Of a DNA stretch of 64,000 nucleotides, positions 50,150-60,327 are shown in pieces. The position numbers and the translations under genes are program-made. The notes under the pieces were generated by a model. That model was not told where the DNA came from. It ran no database searches and saw nothing but the letters and a program-made list of their open reading frames with translations. The stretch comes from Streptomyces griseosporeus (GTDB lineage Bacteria > Actinomycetota > Actinomycetes > Streptomycetales > Streptomycetaceae), in NCBI RefSeq assembly GCF_014656055.1, contig NZ_BNBR01000007.1, forward strand, positions 124,001-188,000. The letters run 5' to 3'. Position 1 is the first letter of the stretch; each line of letters starts with the position of its first letter.

Positions 50150-53100
50150 ATGGCCTCGCAGCCGCCGACCCCTTCCGTCGACAGCCGGACCCGTGCGTCC
50201 GCGCTCCGTCAGGCGCTCGCCACCCGTGTGGTGGTAGCCGACGGCGCCATGGGCACCATGCTCCAGGCGCAGGAGCCCACGCTGGAGGACTTCCAGCAGC
50301 TGGAGGGCTGCAACGAGGTCCTCAACGTCACCCGCCCGGACATCGTCCGCTCGGTCCACGCGGCGTACTTCGACGCCGGTGTCGACTGCGTGGAGACCAA
50401 CACCTTCGGCGCCAACCTGAGCGCCCTCGGCGAGTACGACATCGCCGAGCGCATCCACGAGCTGTCCGAGGCGGGCGCGCGCATCGCCCGCGAGACGGCC
50501 GACGAGTTCGCCGCCCAGGACGGCCGCCAGCGCTGGGTGCTCGGCTCGATGGGCCCCGGCACCAAGCTGCCTACCCTCGGCCACACCACCTTCGCCGCGA
50601 TCCGCGACGCCTATCAGCGCAACGCCGAGGGCCTGCTCGCCGGCGGCGCCGACGCCCTGCTGGTGGAGACCACCCAGGACCTGCTCCAGACCAAGGCCTC
50701 GGTCATCGCCGCCCGCCGTGCCATGGAGACCGCCGGATACGACGTCCCGCTGATCGTCTCCGTCACCGTCGAGACCACGGGCACGATGCTGCTCGGCTCG
50801 GAGATCGGTGCCGCGCTGACGGCGCTGGAGCCGCTCGGCATCGACATGATCGGCCTGAACTGCGCCACCGGCCCCGCCGAGATGAGCGAGCACCTGCGCT
50901 ACCTCGCCCGGCACGCCCGCGTCCCGCTGTCCTGTATGCCGAACGCCGGCCTGCCGGTCCTGACCTCCGCCGGCGCCCACTACCCGCTCACCGCGCCCGA
51001 GCTGGCCGACGCGCAGGAGAACTTCGTCCGCGACTACGGCCTCTCCCTCGTCGGCGGTTGCTGCGGCACCACGCCCGAGCATCTGCGGCAGGTCGTGGAG
51101 CGCGTGCGCGAGCAGTCCCCGGCCGAGCGCGACCCGCGCCCCGAGCCGGGCGCCGCCTCCCTCTACCAGAGCGTCCCGTTCCGTCAGGACACCTCCTACC
51201 TGGCCATCGGTGAGCGCACCAACGCGAACGGGTCGAAGAAGTTCCGTGAGGCGATGCTGGAGGGCCGCTGGGACGACTGTGTGGAGATGGCCCGGGAGCA
51301 GATCCGTGAGGGCGCGCACATGCTCGATCTGTGCGTGGACTACGTGGGCCGTGACGGTGTGGCGGACATGGAGGAGCTGGCCGGCCGGTTCGCGACCGCC
51401 TCGACGCTGCCGGTCGTGCTGGACTCCACCGAGGTGGAGGTGATCCGGGCCGGGCTGGAGAAGCTGGGCGGCCGGGCGGTGATCAACTCGGTGAACTATG
51501 AGGACGGTGACGGCCCGGAGTCCCGTTTCGCCCGGGTGACGGCGCTGGCCCGGGAGCACGGGGCGGCGTTGATCGCGCTGACCATCGACGAGGAGGGCCA
51601 GGCCCGCACGGCGGAGAAGAAGGTCGAGATCGCGGAGCGGTTGATCGCGGACCTGACGGGGAACTGGGGGATCCGGGAGGAGGACATCCTCGTCGACTGC
51701 CTGACCTTCACGATCTGCACGGGTCAGGAGGAGTCCCGCAAGGACGGTATCGCCACGATCGAGGGCATCCGCGAGCTGAAGCGCCGGCATCCGAACGTGC
51801 AGACCACGCTGGGTCTGTCGAACATCTCCTTCGGCCTGAACCCGGCCGCCCGCATCCTGCTGAACTCGGTTTTCTTGGACGAGTGTGTGAAGGCGGGGCT
51901 GGATTCGGCGATCGTGCACGCCTCGAAGATCCTGCCGATCGCGCGGTTCGACGAGGAGCAGGTGCAGACCGCCCTCGATCTGATCTACGACCGTCGCCGT
52001 GAGGGCTATGACCCGCTGCAGAAGCTGATGCAGTTGTTCGAGGGTGCCACCGCCAAGTCGCTGAAGGCGTCCAAGGCGGAGGAGCTGGCGGCGCTGCCGC
52101 TGGAGGAGCGCCTGAAGCGGCGCATCATCGACGGTGAGAAGAACGGCCTGGAGGCCGACCTGGACGAGGCCCTCGCCGCGCGTCCGGCGCTGGAGATCGT
52201 CAACGAGGTGCTGCTGGACGGCATGAAGGTGGTCGGTGAGCTGTTCGGCTCCGGCCAGATGCAGCTGCCGTTCGTGCTGCAGTCGGCCGAGGTGATGAAG
52301 ACCGCGGTCGCCTATCTCGAACCCCACATGGAGAAGACCGACGAGGCCGGCAAGGGCACCATCGTGCTCGCCACCGTGCGCGGCGACGTCCACGACATCG
52401 GCAAGAACCTGGTCGACATCATCCTGTCCAACAACGGCTACAACGTGGTCAACCTCGGCATCAAGCAGCCGGTCTCGGCGATCCTGGAGGCCGCCCAGGA
52501 GCACAACGCCGATGTGATCGGGATGTCCGGGCTGCTGGTGAAGTCCACCGTGATCATGAAGGAGAACCTGGAGGAGCTCAACGCCCGGGGTCTGGCCGCG
52601 GACTACCCGGTCATCCTCGGCGGTGCCGCGCTGACCCGGGCGTATGTGGAGCAGGACCTGCACGAGATCTACCAGGGCGAGGTCCGCTACGCCCGGGACG
52701 CCTTCGAGGGGCTGCGGCTGATGGACGCCCTGATCGGCGTCAAGCGCGGCGTGCCGGGCGCGGTGCTGCCGGAGCTGAAGCAGCGCCGGGTGCGGGCCAC
52801 CGCGCAGGCGGTGGTGGAGGAGCGGCCGGAGGAGGGGCACGTCCGCTCGGACGTGGCCACCGACAACCCGGTGCCCGCCCCGCCGTTCTTCGGCACCCGC
52901 GTCATCAAGGGCATCCAGCTCAAGGAGTACGCCTCCTGGCTCGACGAGGGCGCCCTCTTCAAGGGCCAGTGGGGGCTGAAGCAGGCCCGCACCGGCGAAG
53001 GCCCGACGTACGAGGAGCTGGTGGAGAGCGAGGGCCGGCCACGGCTGCGCGGCCTGCTGGACCGGCTGCAGACGGAGAATCTGCTGGAGGCGGCCGTCGT

Positions 53101-53665
53101 CTACGGCTACTTCCCCTGTGTCTCCAAGGACGACGACCTGATCATCCTGGACGAGGCGGGCAACGAGCGCACCCGCTTCACCTTCCCGCGCCAGCGCCGC
53201 GGCCGCCGGCTCTGCCTGGCTGACTTCTTCCGCCCGGAGGAGTCCGGCGAGACCGACGTCGTCGGCCTCCAGGTGGTCACCGTGGGCTCCCGGATCGGCG
53301 AGGAGACCGCGCGGCTGTTCGAGGCCAACGCGTACCGCGAGTACCTCGAACTGCACGGCCTGTCCGTCCAGCTCGCCGAGGCCCTCGCCGAGTACTGGCA
53401 CGCCCGCGTCCGCTCCGAGCTGGGCTTCGCCGGGGAGGACCCGGACGAGATCGAGGCCATGTTCGAGCTGAAGTACCGGGGCGCCCGCTTCTCCCTCGGC
53501 TACGGCGCCTGCCCCGACCTGGAGGACCGCGCGAAGATCGCCGACCTGCTACAGCCCGAGCGGATCGGCGTCCACCTGTCGGAGGAGTTCCAGCTCCACC
53601 CCGAGCAGTCCACCGACGCCATCGTGATCCACCACCCCGAGGCCAAGTACTTCAACGCCCGCTGA
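50150..53665 (+). CDS. metH: Cobalamin-dependent methionine synthase
   Basis: Transfers a methyl group from 5-methyltetrahydrofolate through cobalamin to homocysteine. The 1171-residue enzyme has four modules in order: homocysteine binding (DGAMGTMLQ; zinc Cys pair in LVGGCCGTTPEH, about residue 304), pterin binding (from IGERTNANGSKKF), cobalamin binding (RGDVHDIGKNLV, with the base-off His) and the reactivation domain (RFSLGYGACPDLEDR). The ATG at 50150 has AAGGGAG upstream. Codon use in roughly 51.2-52.3 kb looks less C-biased at third positions than the ends. No riboswitch was seen. Confidence 0.97.
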   Translation: MASQPPTPSVDSRTRASALRQALATRVVVADGAMGTMLQAQEPTLEDFQQLEGCNEVLNVTRPDIVRSVHAAYFDAGVDCVETNTFGANLSALGEYDIAERIHELSEAGARIARETADEFAAQDGRQRWVLGSMGPGTKLPTLGHTTFAAIRDAYQRNAEGLLAGGADALLVETTQDLLQTKASVIAARRAMETAGYDVPLIVSVTVETTGTMLLGSEIGAALTALEPLGIDMIGLNCATGPAEMSEHLRYLARHARVPLSCMPNAGLPVLTSAGAHYPLTAPELADAQENFVRDYGLSLVGGCCGTTPEHLRQVVERVREQSPAERDPRPEPGAASLYQSVPFRQDTSYLAIGERTNANGSKKFREAMLEGRWDDCVEMAREQIREGAHMLDLCVDYVGRDGVADMEELAGRFATASTLPVVLDSTEVEVIRAGLEKLGGRAVINSVNYEDGDGPESRFARVTALAREHGAALIALTIDEEGQARTAEKKVEIAERLIADLTGNWGIREEDILVDCLTFTICTGQEESRKDGIATIEGIRELKRRHPNVQTTLGLSNISFGLNPAARILLNSVFLDECVKAGLDSAIVHASKILPIARFDEEQVQTALDLIYDRRREGYDPLQKLMQLFEGATAKSLKASKAEELAALPLEERLKRRIIDGEKNGLEADLDEALAARPALEIVNEVLLDGMKVVGELFGSGQMQLPFVLQSAEVMKTAVAYLEPHMEKTDEAGKGTIVLATVRGDVHDIGKNLVDIILSNNGYNVVNLGIKQPVSAILEAAQEHNADVIGMSGLLVKSTVIMKENLEELNARGLAADYPVILGGAALTRAYVEQDLHEIYQGEVRYARDAFEGLRLMDALIGVKRGVPGAVLPELKQRRVRATAQAVVEERPEEGHVRSDVATDNPVPAPPFFGTRVIKGIQLKEYASWLDEGALFKGQWGLKQARTGEGPTYEELVESEGRPRLRGLLDRLQTENLLEAAVVYGYFPCVSKDDDLIILDEAGNERTRFTFPRQRRGRRLCLADFFRPEESGETDVVGLQVVTVGSRIGEETARLFEANAYREYLELHGLSVQLAEALAEYWHARVRSELGFAGEDPDEIEAMFELKYRGARFSLGYGACPDLEDRAKIADLLQPERIGVHLSEEFQLHPEQSTDAIVIHHPEAKYFNAR

Positions 53666-53737
53666 CACGCAGGTCGAGAGCGTCGCCGAAGGCATCGCTG
53701 AGGGCACACCTCAGGCCCTCCCGGCGTGACCGGGCGG

Positions 53738-53846
53738 GTTTGAAGGTGTGCCCGGGACCAGGGCTTTCAAACGAGGCATTTCGTTCGCGCGAGTCGTACA
53801 CTGGTCGATCCACCGCAGGCCGGTTCCCGGGGAGGGAACCGGCCTG
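53738..53846. promoter_or_regulatory. Inverted repeats, promoter and 5' hairpin before the HAD gene
   Basis: GTTTGAA (53738-53744) and TTCAAAC (53766-53772) are an inverted repeat with 21 bp between. TACACT (53797-53802) fits a -10 box. A perfect 13-bp hairpin (53816-53828 with 53834-53846, 5-nt loop) would sit almost at the mRNA 5' end, 25 bp before the start codon. Confidence 0.45.
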
Positions 53847-53870
53847 ATCGTCCCTCAAGGAGGCCCACGG

Positions 53871-54575
53871 ATGACCAGTACGGTCCCCGCGCCGGGAACA
53901 CGCAGGACCGCAGGATCCGCACTCCAGGCCGTGCTCCTCGACATGGACGGAACCCTGGTGGACACCGAGGGGTTCTGGTGGGACGTCGAGGTCGAGGTCT
54001 TCGCCGCCCTCGGCCACACCCTCGACGACTCCTGGCGCCATGTCGTGGTCGGCGGCCCCATGACCCGCAGCGCCGGATTCCTCATCGAGGCCACGGGCGC
54101 GGACATCACCCTGGACGAGCTGACCGTCCTGCTCAACGAGGGCTTCGAGGACCGCATCGGCCGCGACCTGCCGATGATGCCGGGAGCCGCCCGGCTGCTG
54201 GCCGAGCTGAGCGAGCACCGCGTCCCCACCGCCCTGGTCTCCGCCTCCCACCGGCGCATCATCGACCGCGTCCTGACCCGCCTCGGCGCCCACCACTTCT
54301 CCCTCACCGTCGCCGGCGACGAGGTATCCCGCACCAAGCCGCACCCCGACCCCTACCTGCTGGCCGCCTCCGGCCTGGGCGCGGACCCGGCCCGCTGCGC
54401 CGTCATCGAGGACACCGCCACCGGGGTCGCCGCCGCCGAGGCCGCCGGCTGCCACGTGGTCGCCGTACCGTCGGTGGCCCCCATCGCGCCCGCCGCCCGG
54501 CGGACCGTGGTGACCTCCCTGGAAGAGGTCGACCTGACATTTCTGCGCGGCCTGATGCCGGAAACCGTCCGATGA
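53871..54575 (+). CDS. HAD family phosphatase (beta-phosphoglucomutase-like)
   Basis: A 234-residue HAD-superfamily hydrolase. Motif I is LLDMDGTLVDTEG, motif II SASHRRIID, motif III the Lys in SRTKPHPDPYLLAA and motif IV VIEDTATGVAAAEAAGC. The cap domain between motifs I and II is of the helical type found in phosphoglycolate phosphatases and beta-phosphoglucomutases. Likely dephosphorylates a sugar phosphate; the exact substrate is unknown. The ATG has AAGGAGG and follows an unusual 5' hairpin. Confidence 0.92.
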   Translation: MTSTVPAPGTRRTAGSALQAVLLDMDGTLVDTEGFWWDVEVEVFAALGHTLDDSWRHVVVGGPMTRSAGFLIEATGADITLDELTVLLNEGFEDRIGRDLPMMPGAARLLAELSEHRVPTALVSASHRRIIDRVLTRLGAHHFSLTVAGDEVSRTKPHPDPYLLAASGLGADPARCAVIEDTATGVAAAEAAGCHVVAVPSVAPIAPAARRTVVTSLEEVDLTFLRGLMPETVR

Positions 54576-55035
54576 CGGAAATGCGCTAGCCGTTCACCCA
54601 GCGTGTTCCGCCGATAGCCGGGAATTCCACCGAACTGCGAACAGGTGTACCGGCGCACGGCGTCCGCGGAAATTCCCGCCGCCCCGGCGATCGAATTCGA
54701 CCGGGTCGCCCACCCCGTTGCCCGTGTGACGTTCCCCACGCGGCACGGGGTCGACACCCGCTGATCCGTGTGCTTCGACCCCCTCTGACCGGGATCCGGC
54801 CGTGCCCTTGTGTCCCGATTGATGGAACCCTGCACGAATCCTTCCCGTGTCGGGTTTTCGGACTGTCCACACCCGGTTTCGCTCCGTGATGGGCCCTCAA
54901 CTCCGGTGGCTGCCAACCCTCCTGCGGGCGCGGACTAATCTCGTCGCGAGAACATCAGCCCTTACCCCCGTGATCCGCCGCGACACCCCTGCATGCCGGA
55001 TACACGGAGTCGAACAGCTCTGGAGAAACTCGAGC
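54576..55035. promoter_or_regulatory. 460-bp intergenic region before the first binding protein
   Basis: By eye it is lower in G+C than its surroundings, with several AATTC and TTTTC stretches. TAATCT at 54936-54941 is a good -10 box and would give a 5' UTR of about 88 nt for the gene at 55036. Short open frames on the minus strand have poor codon bias. No other structure was recognised. Confidence 0.45.
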
Positions 55036-56640
55036 ATGAACCGCAAGACTCTGGTGCTGCCGGCCGTGGCCGGTCTGCTCGCACCCGTGCTCGCCGCCTG
55101 TGGCGGGTCCGACAGCGGCAGCGGCGGAGGCGACGCCATCGTCGTCGGCACCACGGACCGGTTCACCGCTACGAAGGACGCGCCCGCGCCCCTGGACCCG
55201 GCCTACGCCTACGACGTCGGCTCCTGGAACATCCTGCGCCAGACCGTGCAGACCCTGATGATCATGCCCAAGGGCGAGGGCGAGCCGGTGCCCGAGGCGG
55301 CCGAGAGCTGCGCCTTCACCGACAGCGGCAACGAGCGCTACGCGTGCAAGCTGCGCGCGGACCTGAAGTTCGCCGACGGCACCCCGGTCACCGCGAACGA
55401 CGTGAAGTTCTCCATCGACCGCGCCCTGGCCATCAACGCGGACTCCGGTGTCTCCTCGCTGCTGTCCACCATCGACACCGTCGAGACCCAGGGCGAGCGC
55501 GACGTCGTCTTCCACCTGAAGACCGCCGACGCCACGTTCCCGTACAAGCTGTCCACCCCCGTCGCGGGCATCGTCAGCTCCGACCACTACGCCAAGGACA
55601 AGCTGCGCGACGGCTTCGAGGTCGACGGCTCCGGCCCCTACACCCTCAAGGCCGAGACCGACGGCAGCGAGATGAAGCGCGCCGTGTTCACCAAGAACCC
55701 CAACTACAAGGGGACCCTCACGGTGAACAACGACAAGGCCGAACTGGTCTCCTTCGCGGACGCCGACGCCATGGACGCCGCGCTGGAGAAGAAGGACATC
55801 GACGTGATGTCCCGCACCATGACGCCGGAGCTGGTCCAGAAGCTGTCCACCGGCACGGGCGGCGACATCGACCTCATCGACATGCCCGGCCTGGAGATCC
55901 GCTACCTGGCCTTCAACACCGACGCCCCGACCGTCAAGGACAAGGCCGTCCGCCAGGCCATCGCCCAGCTCGTCAACCGCAGCGAACTGGTCTCCAAGGT
56001 CTACGGCTCCCAGGCCCAGCCCCTGTACTCGCTGGTCCCGGCCGCCATCACCGGCCACTCCAACTCGTTCTTCAACACCTACGGCGACCCCAGCGCCGCC
56101 AAGGCCAGGGCGCTGCTGAGCCGGGCCGGCATCTCCACCCCGGTGAAGCTGACCCTGCACTACACCACCGACCACTACGGTGCCGCCACGAAGAAGGAGT
56201 TCGAGCTCCTCCAGCAGCAGCTCAACGCCAGCGGCCTGTTCGACGCCGACATCCAGGGCCACGCCTGGGACACCTTCGTCCCGGCCGAGCGCAAGGGCGC
56301 CTACGACGTCTGGGGCATGGGCTGGTTCCCCGACTTCCCCGACGCCGACAACTTCCTCGCGCCCTTCCTCGACAAGGGCAACTTCCTCAAGTCGCCCTAC
56401 GCCAACAGCCGGATCATCAACCACCTCATCCCGCAGTCCCGTCGGGAGGCCGACCGGCTCGCCGCCGCCACCAGCCTGACGGACATCCAGGACATCGTCG
56501 CCGAGGACGTGCCGATCCTGCCGCTGTGGCAGGGCAAGCAGTACGTCGCCGCCCGCGAGGACATCACGGGCACCGCGTACGCGCTCAACTCGACCTCGAC
56601 GCTGCAGCTGTGGGAGCTCGGCCGCGGTGTGAGCGGCTGA
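55036..56640 (+). CDS. ABC transporter substrate-binding lipoprotein (oligopeptide type)
   Basis: A 534-residue family 5 solute-binding protein. The signal peptide ends in the lipobox LAAC (lipid Cys22), so it is anchored to the outer face of the membrane. Family motifs include LRADLKFADGTPVTANDVKFS, VDGSGPYTLKAE, DKAVRQAIAQLVNRSELVSK, and the GMGWFPDFPDADNFLAPF signature. It should deliver peptides or similar compounds to a permease, but none is encoded nearby. A second, clearly related binding-protein gene follows. Confidence 0.93.
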   Translation: MNRKTLVLPAVAGLLAPVLAACGGSDSGSGGGDAIVVGTTDRFTATKDAPAPLDPAYAYDVGSWNILRQTVQTLMIMPKGEGEPVPEAAESCAFTDSGNERYACKLRADLKFADGTPVTANDVKFSIDRALAINADSGVSSLLSTIDTVETQGERDVVFHLKTADATFPYKLSTPVAGIVSSDHYAKDKLRDGFEVDGSGPYTLKAETDGSEMKRAVFTKNPNYKGTLTVNNDKAELVSFADADAMDAALEKKDIDVMSRTMTPELVQKLSTGTGGDIDLIDMPGLEIRYLAFNTDAPTVKDKAVRQAIAQLVNRSELVSKVYGSQAQPLYSLVPAAITGHSNSFFNTYGDPSAAKARALLSRAGISTPVKLTLHYTTDHYGAATKKEFELLQQQLNASGLFDADIQGHAWDTFVPAERKGAYDVWGMGWFPDFPDADNFLAPFLDKGNFLKSPYANSRIINHLIPQSRREADRLAAATSLTDIQDIVAEDVPILPLWQGKQYVAAREDITGTAYALNSTSTLQLWELGRGVSG

Positions 56641-56697
56641 CGCCCGCCGCGCCCCGGACCGCGTGACGCCGTCCGGGGCGTGCCCCCCGGGGCAGTC

Positions 56698-56790
56698 GAC
56701 CGCGCCCCGGGGCCCAGCCCCGGGGCTTCGACCGTCTCCGGGGCCCGGTCCCGGGCACTGACCATCTCCGGGGCCGAACCCCGGGGCCGG
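56698..56790. repeat. Three tandem 30-32-nt units with GGGGC hairpins
   Basis: Units at 56698-56729, 56730-56759 and 56760-56790 each begin GACC and contain CYCCGGGGCC followed by a complementary CCCCGGGG-type run. The block, plus a CCCCGGAC/GTCCGGGG stem just before it, fills the gap between the two binding-protein genes and may act as a terminator or RNA-stability element. Confidence 0.65.
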
Positions 56791-56836
56791 AAAAGGCGGC
56801 CCCGGGACACGAGAACCGACGACAAGGCACCTCTAC

Positions 56837-58414
56837 GTGAACATGCGCAACCAGTGGCCGGTCCTGCCGATCGTGGCGGGGCTGGCCTCCGGCCTGTTGA
56901 CCGGATGCGGTACGGAGACCGGGAACGCCGGGGGGAACGGCTCCACCGTGGTGATGGGGATGTCCGACGACGTCCTCGCCACCGACCCCGCCTCCGGCTA
57001 CGACCCCGGGTCCTGGCTGTTGTTCAACAACGTCTTCCAGTCGCTGCTCAGCTTCCCCAAGGGCGGCACCGAACCCCAGCCGGAAGCGGCCCGGGCCTGC
57101 GACTTCGACACCTCCACCACCGTCTACACCTGCACGCTCAAGGACGGCCTGAAGTTCAGCAACGGTGACGACCTCACCTCCGAGGACGTCAAGTTCTCCT
57201 TCGACCGCATGCTGAAGATCAACGACCCGGCCGGCCCGGCGATCATGTTCCCCACGCTCGGCAAGGTCGAGACGCCGGACAGCAAGACGGTCGTCTTCCG
57301 CCTGAAGGTCCCCGACGCCACCTTCCCCAGCAAGATCGCCTCCGGTGCCGGCTCCATCGTCGACCACCGCCAGTACGACGCGAACGGGCTGCGCAAGGAC
57401 GGCGAGGCCGTCGGCTCCGGCCCCTACAAGCTGGACTCCTTCAGCGAGGACGAGGCCGTCTTCTCCGTCAACGACCAGTACCAGGGCACCGCGAAGCCGG
57501 AGAACTCCGGCGTCACCCTGAAGTTCTTCCACGGCGACCAGACCGGCCTCAAGCAGGCCCTCCTCGACGGCGACGTCGACATCGCCTACCGCGGCCTCAC
57601 CGCGACCGACATCGCCGGCCTCGACCAGGGCGACGGCAGCACCGGCGCCGAGGTCGTCGAGGGCAGCAGCGCCGAGGTCCAGCACCTGGTCTTCAACATG
57701 AAGGACCCGGTCGCCGGCAAGCTCGCCGTCCGCAAGGCCATCGCCTACCTGATCGACCGCGACGCCCTCATCAGGGACGTCTACCAGGGCACCGCCAGTC
57801 CCCTGTACTCGATCATCCCGGCCGGCATCGCCGGTCACAACACGGCCTTCTTCGACACCTACGGCGCCCGCCCCTCCAAGGACAAGGCCGCCGAAGCCCT
57901 CAGCGGCGGCGGCATCACCACCCCGGTGAAACTCACCCTGTGGTCCACGCCGGCCCGCTACGGCCCCGCCACCGACGCCGAGTTGAAGGCCATCGCCGGC
58001 CAGCTCAACGCCAGCGGCCTGTTCCGCGCCGACGTCAAGTCCGTGCCGTTCGAGCAGTACGAGAAGGACATCGAGGCCGGCAAGTACGGGGTCTACGTCA
58101 AGGGCTGGATCCCCGACTACCCCGACGCCGACAACTTCACCGCCCCGTTCTTCGGCGAGGGCAACGTCCTCGGCAACCACTACGCCAACAGCGCCATCAC
58201 CGGCACACTGCTGCCGGCCACGGCCGCGCAGAGCGACCGCTCCGCCACCGAGAAGGAGTTCGGCCGCCTCCAGGACATCGTCGCCGACGACCTGCCCGTC
58301 CTGCCCGTGTGGCAGGCCAAGCAGTACGCCGTCGCCCGCGACAACGTCTACGGCCTGGAGAACTGCCTCGACGCCTCCACCGTGTTCCGCTTCTGGGAAC
58401 TGAAGAAGGACTGA
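56837..58414 (+). CDS. Second ABC transporter substrate-binding lipoprotein
   Basis: A 525-residue family 5 binding protein with lipobox LTGC (lipid Cys24), clearly related along its length to the preceding protein: LKFSNGDDLTSEDVKFSFDR, VGSGPYKLDSF, VRKAIAYLIDRDALIRDVYQ and GWIPDYPDADNFTAPFFGEG. The pair probably arose by duplication. The start is GTG 56837 or the ATG two codons later. No permease or ATPase gene is present, so they must work with a transporter elsewhere or as environmental sensors. Confidence 0.92.
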   Translation: MNMRNQWPVLPIVAGLASGLLTGCGTETGNAGGNGSTVVMGMSDDVLATDPASGYDPGSWLLFNNVFQSLLSFPKGGTEPQPEAARACDFDTSTTVYTCTLKDGLKFSNGDDLTSEDVKFSFDRMLKINDPAGPAIMFPTLGKVETPDSKTVVFRLKVPDATFPSKIASGAGSIVDHRQYDANGLRKDGEAVGSGPYKLDSFSEDEAVFSVNDQYQGTAKPENSGVTLKFFHGDQTGLKQALLDGDVDIAYRGLTATDIAGLDQGDGSTGAEVVEGSSAEVQHLVFNMKDPVAGKLAVRKAIAYLIDRDALIRDVYQGTASPLYSIIPAGIAGHNTAFFDTYGARPSKDKAAEALSGGGITTPVKLTLWSTPARYGPATDAELKAIAGQLNASGLFRADVKSVPFEQYEKDIEAGKYGVYVKGWIPDYPDADNFTAPFFGEGNVLGNHYANSAITGTLLPATAAQSDRSATEKEFGRLQDIVADDLPVLPVWQAKQYAVARDNVYGLENCLDASTVFRFWELKKD

Positions 58415-58427
58415 CCCGCCACGCACC

Positions 58428-58469
58428 GAGGGGTGGGGGCTTCCGCTCTCACGGAAGGCACCACCCCTC
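58428..58469. terminator. Bipartite terminator
   Basis: GAGGGGTGG (58428-58436) pairs with CCACCCCTC (58461-58469); inside, CTTCCG pairs with CGGAAG. It separates the convergent binding-protein and response-regulator genes. Confidence 0.7.
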
Positions 58470-58488
58470 ACGGTGTCGTACGACCCCG

Positions 58489-59160
58489 CTACTGCGCGCC
58501 CGGCCGCACCAGCCCGCTCTCGTACGCGTACACCGCGGCCTGCACCCGGTCCCGCAGCCCCAGCTTGGTCAGCACATGCCCCACATGAGTCTTGACGGTG
58601 GTCTCGCTCACGAACAGGTCCGCCGCGATCTCCGCGTTCGACAGGCCCCGCGCCACCAGCTTCAGCACCTCCACCTCACGGTCGGTGAGCGTGTGCAGCG
58701 TGTCCGGCACGGGCTCCTCGCCGGACGGCAGATGCCCCGCGTACTTGTCCAGCAGCCGGCGCGTGATGCTGGGCGCCAGCATCGCCTCGCCCGCGGCCAC
58801 CACCCGGATCGCCTGCACCAGCTCATGGGCCGGGGCGTCCTTCAGCAGGAAGCCACTGGCCCCCGCCCGCAGCGCCTCCACCACGTACTCGTCCAGGTCG
58901 AAGGTGGTCAGCACCAGCACCTTGGCCGGACCGTCCCGCCCCGGCCCGGTGATCTGCCGGGTCGCCTCCACCCCGTCCATCCGCGGCATACGGATGTCCA
59001 TCAGCACCACATCGGGCTGCAACGCCCGCACCTGGTCCAGGGCCTGGAGGCCGTCTCCGGCCTCGCCGACGACCGCGAGGTCCTGCTCCGCCTCCAGGAT
59101 CATCCGGAAGCCCGTACGCAGCAGGGGCTGGTCGTCGACCAGTAGGACGCGGATGGCCAC
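58489..59160 (-). CDS. NarL/FixJ-type response regulator
   Basis: A 223-residue two-component regulator. The receiver domain has the acidic pocket LLVDDQ, the phospho-acceptor Asp55 in VVLMDIRMPRMDG, the conserved Thr in VLTTFDLDEYV and Lys in FLLKD. The C-terminal LuxR helix-turn-helix is LTDREVEVLKLVARGLSNAE with SETTVKTHVGHVLTKLGLRD. GTG start with AAGGAG. There is no histidine kinase gene beside it, so its partner is encoded elsewhere. Confidence 0.94.
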   Translation of the reverse strand: MAIRVLLVDDQPLLRTGFRMILEAEQDLAVVGEAGDGLQALDQVRALQPDVVLMDIRMPRMDGVEATRQITGPGRDGPAKVLVLTTFDLDEYVVEALRAGASGFLLKDAPAHELVQAIRVVAAGEAMLAPSITRRLLDKYAGHLPSGEEPVPDTLHTLTDREVEVLKLVARGLSNAEIAADLFVSETTVKTHVGHVLTKLGLRDRVQAAVYAYESGLVRPGAQ

Positions 59161-59174
59161 GTAAGTCTCCTTCG

Positions 59175-60140
<966 letters not shown>

Positions 60141-60327
60141 GCCACAGACCATAAGGCCCGCCACTGACAGTCACCCAGCCGCGCCGTACGGCGGCGGGCG
60201 ACAACGGGCACAACACGGGTAGAAGTCAGGGGGTGCCGGGGCGGAACGGCTCCCGACGGCCGCATACCATCGACCCAGACCCTTCCGCCCGTCAGGACGC
60301 GGAAGACGCTTCGAACGAGGGGACACC

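Noticed and set aside
49838..53401. Continuous minus-strand open frame running from gylR through the whole of metH
   Set aside because: It is a by-product of high GC: the metH protein on the plus strand is unmistakable, and the antisense translation is low-complexity with no family motifs. Only the part from 49073 to 49837 (gylR) is real.
54586..54900. Small minus-strand genes in the gap before the first binding protein
   Set aside because: Several short frames overlap each other, have unbiased codon positions and no ribosome site.
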